A DNA stretch of 64,000 bases from Stenotrophomonas sp. 364 (lineage in GTDB: Bacteria > Pseudomonadota > Gammaproteobacteria > Xanthomonadales > Xanthomonadaceae): contig NZ_CP047135.1 in NCBI RefSeq assembly GCF_009832905.1, positions 4,779,585-4,843,584 on the forward strand, read 5' to 3'. The notes beneath the pieces are model-generated. The model had not been told where the DNA came from, searched no databases, and saw only the letters and a list, made by a program, of their open reading frames with translations. Positions within the stretch are counted from its first letter, which is position 1. Every line of letters begins with the position of its first letter. Shown here piece by piece: positions 9,152 to 16,568 of the stretch. The position numbers and the translations under genes were made by a program.

Positions 9152-9850
9152 ATGAAAACGTTAGATGGCGTCAATTTTGAGATGAAGTTTGACGATGGCG
9201 GCTCAACGTTTGTGGATGCTATCTACAAGAGTTGTATATTTGATAACTGCGGACTGTCTCTGTGCAAGCGACCGGAGAGAATGTCAAAGGTCAGGCGCAT
9301 CTCAGTTCAGGGTTGCTACTCTGTCAATTCAAGTGTGGGTCCCTGCGAATTCGAAGACGTCTTCATCCATGACTTGAAGACAAACCCAATACTTCTTATC
9401 TGGTCCTCTTTCTTCCGTCGGGTCACTCTCTCGGGAAAAATTGGAAAGATGAATATAAATGCGGAGCCATGGGGGTTCTGCACAGATATCGATGTGCTGT
9501 CTAGATTTTCGAATGCGAGAGCCGAATTTTACGGCGCGACGGATTGGGCTATCGACATCAGTCAAGCGCGATTCCTTGATTTCAACTGTCGCGGTGTTCC
9601 GTTCGATTTGATTCGAAGGGACCCAGAAACTCAGGTTATTCTTTGTAAAGATGAATTCCCGGGCCTGGATGCGATGGGTGAAGGATTCAATGAGAGATTT
9701 CCTGAGGTCTATTCGTATCTCAAGAGCTTTTCTAAGTCGGGCGATGAAGAGGTTCTGCTTGTGGTTCCCCTTGCAGCGCCCAAAAGCCGTAAAGATGATT
9801 GGAGGGGTGGGATTGCCGAGCTGAGGGCGCTTGGCTTCGTCAAAGATTGA
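9152..9850 (+). CDS. Putative immunity protein for the Rhs tip, beta-helix-like
   Basis: A 232-aa protein starting 7 bases after the Rhs stop and low in GC like the toxin tip. Its middle part alternates short hydrophobic and polar segments (SCIFDNCGLSL, FEDVFIHDL, FRRVTLSGKIGKMNIN, ARFLDFNCRGVPFDL) as in pentapeptide or right-handed beta-helix proteins, but without a strict A(D/N)LXX repeat. No signal peptide is visible, which fits a cytoplasmic partner for a nuclease toxin. The immunity role is inferred from position immediately after the toxin; the family is not one I can name. Confidence 0.65.
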   Translation: MKTLDGVNFEMKFDDGGSTFVDAIYKSCIFDNCGLSLCKRPERMSKVRRISVQGCYSVNSSVGPCEFEDVFIHDLKTNPILLIWSSFFRRVTLSGKIGKMNINAEPWGFCTDIDVLSRFSNARAEFYGATDWAIDISQARFLDFNCRGVPFDLIRRDPETQVILCKDEFPGLDAMGEGFNERFPEVYSYLKSFSKSGDEEVLLVVPLAAPKSRKDDWRGGIAELRALGFVKD

Positions 9851-9881
9851 CTGTTCTAAGGTAAAAGCTGCTTCTGGACGA

Positions 9882-10915
9882 TCACCCGTCGGTTCGACCC
9901 GCTGGGCCAGCTGCAGGAGGAACTGCAGGACGGCTTCCGCGTGGGGTACGCCTACGATGAAGTGGGCAACCGCATCCAGCGCCAGACCGGCGCCGGCAAC
10001 ACCGTGGCGTTCGCCTAAGACCTGCGCGACCAGTTGATCGAAGTGGGCATCAACGACGAAGCGCCCATCACCCTGGAGCGTGACGCGCTGGGCCGTACCA
10101 CCCGCGAGCAGCTGAGCGCGCACGTGTAGCGCCGCTTCGAGTACGACGCGCGCAACCTGCTCACCGCGCAGACCGTCCTGCGCGATGCGTCACCGCTGTT
10201 CGACACCCGCTACGACTACGACCGCACCGGCAACCTCACCCGCCGCCAGGACAGCGCGCAGGGCGTGGACGAATACCGCTACGACGCGATAGGCCGGCTG
10301 CTGGCGCACACCGACCCGAAGGGCGTGCTGCACCCCTACTACAACGACCCGGCCGGCGACCGCCTGCGCACCGAAATCCGCGAAGTGCGCATGCGCAAAG
10401 TGGCTGGTGGCGACGAACAGGCAGAGCTGCTGTGGACACGCGAGGGCACTTACCAGGGCGTGCACTACGTGTTCGACCGCGCCGGCGACATGGTGCGCAA
10501 GGGCAGCCCGGGCGGCGGCGACGCCAGCGACCTGGAACTGATCTGGGACGCCAACCATCGGCTGGCCGAGAGCCGGCGCGGTGGGAAGAGCACGCACTAC
10601 GGCTACGACCCGTTGGGACGACGGGTGTTCAAGCGCAATCCGGACGAGACAACGTGGTTCTTCTGGGATGGCGACGCGCTGCTGGGCGAGGTGAAGCAGG
10701 CCAACGACGCCGAAGACGCCGCGCCGGTCTGGGTGGACAACGTGGCCAGCCTGATCGAGGTGAAGCGGCGGCAGCGGCGGTTGGGGAAGCTGCATGAGGG
10801 GGTTCGGGAGTATGTGTATTACCCGGGGAGCTTCGTGCCGTTGGCGTTGCTGGAGAGACGGAATGTACCTGGCAGAGACGAGCTGGAGAGACGAGCTGGA
10901 ATGCCGGGGGTTTAG
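9882..10915 (+). pseudogene. Displaced Rhs core remnant with nonsense mutations (copy 2)
   Basis: A near-identical copy of 6971-7930. Read in the Rhs frame it carries two stops absent from copy 1: FAYDLRDQ becomes FA-stop at about 10016-10018 (TAC to TAA), and HVERRFEYD gains a TAG at about 10126-10128 (GAG to TAG). The frame then stays open through DEYRYDAIGRLL and reaches YYPGSFVPLALLERR, ending at TAG 10913-10915 before any toxin tip. There is no start codon or PAAR end. It is the leftover of a tandem rhs duplication or of an earlier tip exchange. Confidence 0.88.
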
Positions 10916-11016
10916 TCCCAGCCCTCTGAGGGATGGAGAGGGTGAACGCGAGTTGAGGCAGGCTAGCCGACCAGTAGCGGTGCACAACCTGCCCGGGCGC
11001 CAGCCTGCAGTGGAAA

Positions 11017-12123
11017 TTGAAATTCCTGTGCAAAAGGCCAGCGCATCTGCGAGCACCCCAAGTCCGAATGGACTTGGCACACTGGGAAGTCTGTCTCTTT
11101 CAAACTCGAAACGCGCGCCCAACCAGAGTAAAGATGCTGGTCAAGAAGGCGGGGAACCAAACTCAGCGCAAGCGGTCTGAAAGACCGGTGTCCGCTGATA
11201 AAGCACCCGAGGCGATAACTGAATCATCCATTTCGCCCCGAATTGTCCCCTCCGTCTCTCAAGCTATTGCTGTTTCCAGCGAGCCGCACGTCCACGATCA
11301 AATCCAGCCCCACTCTACGGGGGGCGAGCAGGCAGGTGCTGCAATTGCGGTCGAGGGGCAGCGGGCGTCAGCTGGCGTCTACTGGTATCAATGCGATCCC
11401 AACGGCTACCCCATTCGCCTGCTGGATGCGGGTGGCGGCCAGTACTGGGCGGCGCACCCTGCTGCTTGGGGCCTGGCGAACGTGGAGATCGAGAGAATCA
11501 GCAATCCGCTGCGCTTTCAGGGGCAGTACGCTGATGATGAAACGGGACTCCACTACAACCGGTATCGCTACTACGACAACCGCGTTGGGGCCTACGTCTC
11601 TCAGGATCCGATACGACTTCTAGGGTCGATCAACACGTATACCTACGGACAAAACCCTATTGGATGGGCTGATCCTTGGGGCTTAATCCTGAAGGAAGTG
11701 GCCGATGCAATGCCGAACTCGGCAGGCGTTTACCACATTGAACTTGGAGATGAGTACTACACCGGTAGCGGTGTGAACATTCGTGAGCGGCTCTCAAGCT
11801 CAAAGCACCCGGCAAATAGGCTGTTGAACAATCCAGATGTAACGATCACCACATACCCCGTCGATCTCGGAACGGCCGCCGGCAATAACCGCATGAGCAA
11901 TCATATTCTAAGGGGCTATGAACAAGGTGTCATGGATGACATTAATATAAACAACGTTCCAAATGAGGGGGGGTCCATCAATCAAGTTCGTGCTGCGGCT
12001 TTGGGTCGAGTTGGTGAATTCGCAGATGATGCAGCTCGGCATGGGGCCTCGATGGGGAGTGGCACGGTCAGCACACCCTCACTGCGGGCTTCAGGTAAAG
12101 TAGCAGCTAGGGTCAATTGTTAG
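11017..12123 (+). pseudogene. Silent Rhs C-terminal tip carrying a GIY-YIG nuclease toxin
   Basis: This open frame differs from that of the upstream core remnant. The linker just before it (about 10965-11180, with GLGTLGSLSL resembling GLGSLGVTAL of the intact Rhs) is in a third frame. There is no convincing start: only TTG at 11017 or ATG at 11068 and 11134. It encodes the Rhs core end (RFQGQYADDETGLHYNRYRY), then DPWGL at 11671-11685. The following ~146-aa tip has GVY and, nine residues later, YTG, then an Arg (NIRERL) and a Glu (RGYEQGVMDD), the order of catalytic residues in GIY-YIG endonucleases. Its immunity gene follows after 7 bases. The toxin domain itself appears intact. Confidence 0.8.
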
Positions 12124-12130
12124 GACGTAT

Positions 12131-12973
12131 ATGACGAAAAATAGCTACGTGGTCATGCACAGTGACTATGTTGATCGGTACATTGGGGATGCATCGCATG
12201 CTCTATTTTTTAACCGACCATTCGATCCAAGGATTATGCGGAGCGCGGAAATTGCGCATCTATGGACGCCGGCTGGTGTAAAGATGGAGCGCCTTCCGGA
12301 AATGCTGGCGGCCATGTCGGGTCTGAAGGATCTAACCATCAGAGACCAGGTCGAGAACGCTGCGCTGGCTAGTATGAAGCAAGGTGATCTGCCTGAGAGT
12401 CTTGAGCGATTGGTGATTTCTAATAGCTTAAAAACACTGAACTGGCCGAATGTCGTTCTCCCGAACCTGAAAGAGTTGGTCGCACTTCCGACCATCAAAT
12501 TCTCGGCTTCCTGCTTTCCATCGCTTGAGCGCATATATCTCAATCCTAGTAAGAATCTCTCCAATCTGGTTGAGGCGTTAAAGCTCCCGCTAAAGGCGCT
12601 TCATCTTCTTGGTGTTCCGAATGGGGGTGACATCTTCGAGGCCATCGCAGGGGCGGATCTGGATGAGGTCGGCCTGCTCGGTGCGCGATCTCTGATTGAT
12701 CTCAATGGGATTGGAAAGATCTCGTCTATTAGATCTATTAAGCTGAAGAATCTTCCAGGACTGGTGGATATTGGAGGATTGAAGGATTTAACTAAGTTGA
12801 GGTCGGTTAACATTCAATACTGTAATAAGGTGCGGAATTTGGAGGTTCTTAACGACATTCCTGGAATCGAGAAATTGATAATTATTGGCGCTCTATCGGG
12901 CGATGCGGTGAAGTTGGAGCCAAGGCTTCAGAAGGTCATGGATGAGTCAATAGGGCCTGCCAAGCCGGCGTGA
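12131..12973 (+). CDS. Putative immunity protein with leucine-rich-repeat-like pattern
   Basis: A 280-aa cytoplasmic-looking protein starting 7 bases after the GIY-YIG tip. From about residue 60 it shows irregular 20-25 residue repeats with L-x-x-L-x-L spacing (LPEMLAAMSGLKDLTIRD, LPESLERLVISN, LPNLKELVALP, LKDLTKLRSVNIQYC), the look of a leucine-rich-repeat solenoid. Lower GC than the flanking core genes agrees with a transferred cassette. Position suggests it neutralises the GIY-YIG tip; since that toxin is silent here, it may now protect against neighbours that deliver the same toxin. The function is inferred. Confidence 0.65.
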   Translation: MTKNSYVVMHSDYVDRYIGDASHALFFNRPFDPRIMRSAEIAHLWTPAGVKMERLPEMLAAMSGLKDLTIRDQVENAALASMKQGDLPESLERLVISNSLKTLNWPNVVLPNLKELVALPTIKFSASCFPSLERIYLNPSKNLSNLVEALKLPLKALHLLGVPNGGDIFEAIAGADLDEVGLLGARSLIDLNGIGKISSIRSIKLKNLPGLVDIGGLKDLTKLRSVNIQYCNKVRNLEVLNDIPGIEKLIIIGALSGDAVKLEPRLQKVMDESIGPAKPA

Positions 12974-13037
12974 GATTTCCTGCGCGGCTCAGCCAGTTTA
13001 GAGCGCGCACTCGAAGCAAACGATGAAGTAGCGGCAG

Positions 13038-13544
13038 ATGACTATCCACACAACTGCAGTGTCAAGTTCGATTGCAACCAGGAGGGGGCTGAGCTCCGTC
13101 CGAATAGCAGGCTGTAAGCTGCCAGAGTCCTACTGCGAATTCGCAGCGACGCATGGGTATGGCCGCTTTGGTGGCCTGGTCATCATCTATTCGGGCGTGC
13201 CGGAGCATCCGGACTCTCTTCTCGCTCAGGGCGCGCGCGTCAAAGGCTTCATAGACGATGCCATCGCCGAGGGGTGCTTCGAGTTCGAGCCGGACGGCGA
13301 TGAGGTGGTCGCCAGCCGCCTGTATCCCTTTGCTGCCAGCGAGAACGGTGAGTACTTTGTTTGGGATCTCAATGAGAAGCGCGCGGATGAGTATTCAATC
13401 TACTGTGTTGGTGCTCGAATGGCGGGTCTGCGCTATGCTGCAGAGTCACTGGGCGAACTGCTTGAGAAGCTATGCAGTGCATCCATCAAGAATGTAATGG
13501 GGCCTGGGTACACTCCTTTGCTCCCTACGTTTGAAGGCTTGTGA
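13038..13544 (+). CDS. Orphan SUKH (SMI1/KNR4) family immunity-like protein
   Basis: A 168-aa protein with the SUKH signature near its N-terminus (KLPESYCEFAATHGYGRFGG) followed by the beta-rich core (LYPFAASENGEYFVWDL) and a C-terminal helix (LRYAAESLGELLEKLC). SUKH proteins are a very common immunity family for nuclease-type polymorphic toxins. No toxin gene lies next to it, so it is an orphan. It is encoded on the same strand in the immunity gene row. Confidence 0.75.
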   Translation: MTIHTTAVSSSIATRRGLSSVRIAGCKLPESYCEFAATHGYGRFGGLVIIYSGVPEHPDSLLAQGARVKGFIDDAIAEGCFEFEPDGDEVVASRLYPFAASENGEYFVWDLNEKRADEYSIYCVGARMAGLRYAAESLGELLEKLCSASIKNVMGPGYTPLLPTFEGL

Positions 13545-13602
13545 TTGATTAAAATTCATGTTCGATACCTTCCCGTGATGCAGGAGGCTGAAGGAACGGC
13601 CG

Positions 13603-14211
13603 ATGCTTGCTAAAGAAGCTCGCAACAGGTGGCAGACCGAGCAGTTGAAGCTGGTCGAGAAGAAGCTCAACGATGCGGCGAAGTCGCTCAAGATGGGTCC
13701 CATGCCGGAGTCGCCCTTTGGCCTCACCGAACTAGGCATGGCCGACTTTCGCGGCGCGACCCTCGCTGAACCCTTGCGTTACCTGAAAGTGAGCAATGTC
13801 GATCTCTCTGACGTCCTGTTCAAAGAGGGTGCCAGCATCAATGAGTCCGAGATGGAGAGGTGTCGGCTTGATCGGGTTGACATGCGTAACGTCTTCGTAA
13901 GGCGTAGCTTCAGTGACTGCAGCTTTGTCAAAGCGAAGCTCTCGGGCGCTAGGATGGGCGGAGAATTCGTGCGCTGCGACTTCGCCGGGGCGAATCTATC
14001 CAAGTCATTCGCTACGGACTGTAAGTTCACGGGATGCAACTTCGCCGGTGCAACACTGTCCGATGTGCACTTCATCAGTTGCACGTTCGAGGGCTGTGAT
14101 TTCTCGGACGTCAAGCTGCTCACTGGATCCGTCGCCGGCAGCGAGTTCCTGGGCGGAACTTCGATTGACCAATTGGCGGGCTGTATCACCGATAGCGCAG
14201 TAATTCGGTGA
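13603..14211 (+). CDS. Pentapeptide-repeat protein, orphan immunity-like
   Basis: A 202-aa protein with a ribosome site AAGGAAC 7 bases before ATG 13603. Residues about 1-35 form a charged helix; residues 45-190 are pentapeptide repeats with F or L at the centre position (MADFRGATL, NVDLSDVLF, CDFAGANLSKSF, CNFAGATLSDV, CDFSDVKLL). Such repeats fold into a square beta-helix that can mimic DNA. Members occur both as DNA-gyrase protectors and as immunity proteins of polymorphic toxins; the neighbourhood favours the latter. Confidence 0.75.
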   Translation: MLAKEARNRWQTEQLKLVEKKLNDAAKSLKMGPMPESPFGLTELGMADFRGATLAEPLRYLKVSNVDLSDVLFKEGASINESEMERCRLDRVDMRNVFVRRSFSDCSFVKAKLSGARMGGEFVRCDFAGANLSKSFATDCKFTGCNFAGATLSDVHFISCTFEGCDFSDVKLLTGSVAGSEFLGGTSIDQLAGCITDSAVIR

Positions 14212-14266
14212 GGAAGCAGCTTGGAAAGAGTACGGTACTCGTTGTCCCACGTACGCTGGGGGCTTC

Positions 14267-14653
14267 ATGGAAGTATCACTAACCGCCCGCTTGGGCGGCC
14301 CCGAGGTCGGCATCCTGTTCCTTGCAGGCGTAGTTCATGCTCGCAAGCGCTTGAAAGCTGCACTGGATGGGGTTTCCTTGGCGGGCCTTGATGTTATGGA
14401 TATAACGCTGCATATCGGCGGTAGCATCACCGACATTTCCCCCGCAGCACCGAGTGTTGAGGCGCGCTATTTCAAGCAGCGACGGCGCCTGAAGATCTTC
14501 GTAAGCATACCGAGTGCGGATGCGCGGGAGTTGCCCGAAGAGGACGTTGGTCGGCGGGTTACGGAATGGCTGGTGGATGGCCTCGAGAGCGTCGCTCTGT
14601 CGCGGAGTGCAGCTGGCATGACCCTCGGTCCGGTACTGAGTGCGCTTCGGTGA
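14267..14653 (+). CDS. Small protein of unknown function in the immunity row
   Basis: A 128-aa protein not recognised. No signal peptide or clear membrane helix. The first half has alternating strand-like segments (VGILFLAGVVHARKRL, VMDITLHIGG), the second half ends with a helix (VTEWLVDGLESVAL). It lies 10 bases before the DUF4303 gene on the same strand and is probably cotranscribed with it. The setting suggests an immunity-related role; I cannot support a specific one. Confidence 0.55.
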   Translation: MEVSLTARLGGPEVGILFLAGVVHARKRLKAALDGVSLAGLDVMDITLHIGGSITDISPAAPSVEARYFKQRRRLKIFVSIPSADARELPEEDVGRRVTEWLVDGLESVALSRSAAGMTLGPVLSALR

Positions 14654-14662
14654 GATTTTAAG

Positions 14663-15208
14663 ATGGAAGGTGTCAATGGTCTGGTGAATTTGGTCTGCAA
14701 GACATTTCGGCCCGCGCTGCTGGACTTGTTTAGAAGTGGCGAGAACTTCTATTACTGCACCTTCGTCATAACCGAGGAAGGCCACGCGCCATTTCTTTCA
14801 GCTTGGTCTGAAGAGGCGCTGGCGAGGGCAGTGGACGAGAGTGGCGAAGGCCCAGAGGTAGCTGCGGATCTGAAGTGGTCGTATGCAGATTCTCCATACG
14901 TTGACTTTGGAAGCGAATACACTGAGAAGCTTCGCGCGCCCTTCCTCGCCAGGCCGAACGTTCAAGAGCTCGGCGTCGATGAGTGGAAAAAAGAGATTGA
15001 GCTCCGTATGGATGCTGTAGAGCAGGCCGCACGCCAATTGGATGGAGAGGGCGCGTTCGGTGCAGGGCAGCGTCGCAGCAGGCTACTTGTTGCGGTGGAG
15101 ATCATGCCTCCAGTGCCTTCCAACGTTGACCGAGTGGCTCGGCTGAACGACACCAATTCGGACATCTTCAAGCAGTGGTTGGAAGAGGCTGCAGAGCATC
15201 AGCGTTGA
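14663..15208 (+). CDS. DUF4303-type protein, orphan immunity-like
   Basis: A 181-aa protein whose N-terminal half resembles DUF4303 (FYYCTFVITEEGHAPFLSAW, then SEEALARAVDE and DLKWSYADSPYVDF). DUF4303 proteins occur in immunity clusters of contact-dependent and Rhs toxins. The helix EEWKKEIE-like segment (VDEWKKEIELRMDAVEQAAR) follows. No toxin partner is adjacent. The family call is by eye. Confidence 0.65.
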   Translation: MEGVNGLVNLVCKTFRPALLDLFRSGENFYYCTFVITEEGHAPFLSAWSEEALARAVDESGEGPEVAADLKWSYADSPYVDFGSEYTEKLRAPFLARPNVQELGVDEWKKEIELRMDAVEQAARQLDGEGAFGAGQRRSRLLVAVEIMPPVPSNVDRVARLNDTNSDIFKQWLEEAAEHQR

Positions 15209-15309
15209 CACAGACCGGACCAGACGCTTTGAACGTGTCATTTGGGGAGCAACGTCCGAGCGCCAGTCACAGTGACAAACGCCCCACGATTCACAAAGGA
15301 TGATCGGCA

Positions 15310-15756
15310 ATGTTTGAACGTCTCGAGGCCCTGCTAGCGCAGTCGTCGTGAGCCAAGGTATTCCTCGGGCACCAGGTAGCGCTTGAGTGAATCGAAGACG
15401 CCCAGCGGCAGCTCGGCCTCCCGTTGCCCGTAACGTACAGATGCTGGCTGCAGACCTATGGCAATCTCCTGGTTGGCAGCTACCCGGTCCTCACGCTCTG
15501 CGCTCCGGAGCACCGCGATCTCGCGGACGACGACCTGATCTACTACGCCAGGTTGGACGCGGTAGACGGCGTCGCGCCAGAAGGACTGATCGCACTGCAC
15601 GTGCCAGACACGGATGAGGCGTTCTACTTCGACGCCCCAACCGGCTTGAACGAGGGCGAATACCCCATCCTCAGGTTCGACTACAACGATGGCAGCTCCA
15701 CGCATTTCGCGGACTCCTTCGCGCGGTTCATTGAGACCCTTGTGCGTCCGACCTGA
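15310..15756 (+). pseudogene. SUKH-family immunity gene broken by two in-frame stops
   Basis: Reading from ATG 15310 gives MFERLEALLAQSS, a TGA at 15349-15351, a second TGA at 15388-15390, then in the same frame IEDAQRQLGLPLPVTYRCW and a long open stretch to 15756 with YPVLTL, DLIYYARL and FYFDAPTG. The combination of LG-x-x-LP-x-x-Y and the later beta segments is typical of SUKH/SMI1 proteins. The part after the second stop could in principle be expressed from ATG 15424, but it would lack the start of the domain. I read it as a decayed immunity gene. Confidence 0.7.
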
Positions 15757-15879
15757 GCCACCCATCCAGCGAGACCTGTGTACGGGCATCCCCAACGCAG
15801 CAAGGGGTAGTTCGGCTGCATCACCGCTTCACCCCACGCCAGCTATCGTTGCCAAACCCCCGCCGCCTTCCGGATCCCC

Positions 15880-16566
15880 ATGCGCGGTCTAGACTTCAGC
15901 TCCTGGCAAGCCATGGTCTCCACCCTGCTCGGGCTGGCCGTCATCACCCTGATAGGCGTCGGTATCCGCCTGCTGGTGATGCAGACCATGCAGCAGCGTC
16001 GCGAGCGTGAGAACCGCCAGATCAACGAGCGCCTGCGCACGCTGATCGCCGCCTACAAGACCCTCGGTGGTTCCTTCACCGGCGCATTGCACGTCGATCC
16101 GCGCCATCTGCGCGACCTGCGCCAGCCGGCTGCGGCCGATGCCCCGGAGGATGCGCTGCTGTTGCCCGTCGATGGGGTGGCCGGCAGCGACCGTGCACGG
16201 CGCATTCGCGATGCCGTGGAAGCGGCGTTGTCGGACATCATCCTGCTCGGCACCGACGACCAGGTGCGCCTGGCCGCCACTGCCGCCACCGAGTTGGCGC
16301 AGGGCAGGCCGGTGCAGACCGCCGAGCTGGTGGTATCGCTGCGCAACTTCATCCGCGAAGCACTCGATCTGGCGCCCATTCCCGCCAGCGTTGCCATTCC
16401 ACGCCAGGGTCCGGCCCGGCCCGCGCCGGGCGCGAAGGGCAAGGGCGAGGCCGACAAGGCCGGGGGCAAAGCGGGCGGCGGTGGTGGCGGAGGCATGGGC
16501 GTTATGGGCGGTGGCGGCATGGGAGTCGGCAGCGCCCATCACGACGACGACACCGCGCCGCGCTGA
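15880..16566 (+). CDS. Membrane-anchored protein with glycine-rich tail
   Basis: A 228-aa protein of unknown function with one N-terminal membrane helix (about residues 12-34, STLLGLAVITLIGVGIRLLV) followed by a charged coiled-coil-like helix (QQRRERENRQINERLRTL). A globular segment follows (IRDAVEAALSDIILLGTDDQ) and then a Lys/Gly-rich tail with a run of glycines ending in HHDDD. It is convergent with the peptidase gene, only 2 bases apart. No family recognised. Confidence 0.7.
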   Translation: MRGLDFSSWQAMVSTLLGLAVITLIGVGIRLLVMQTMQQRRERENRQINERLRTLIAAYKTLGGSFTGALHVDPRHLRDLRQPAAADAPEDALLLPVDGVAGSDRARRIRDAVEAALSDIILLGTDDQVRLAATAATELAQGRPVQTAELVVSLRNFIREALDLAPIPASVAIPRQGPARPAPGAKGKGEADKAGGKAGGGGGGGMGVMGGGGMGVGSAHHDDDTAPR

Positions 16567-16568
16567 CC

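Noticed and set aside
10794..11180. 128-aa open frame in the broken Rhs linker taken as a separate gene
   Set aside because: Its first part is out of frame over the Rhs core copy; only the later part (from about 10965) matches Rhs linker sequence, so it is a frameshifted fragment.
15334..15795. 153-aa minus-strand frame over the SUKH pseudogene
   Set aside because: A few segments look protein-like, but the plus strand has a coherent SUKH reading with the expected motifs.
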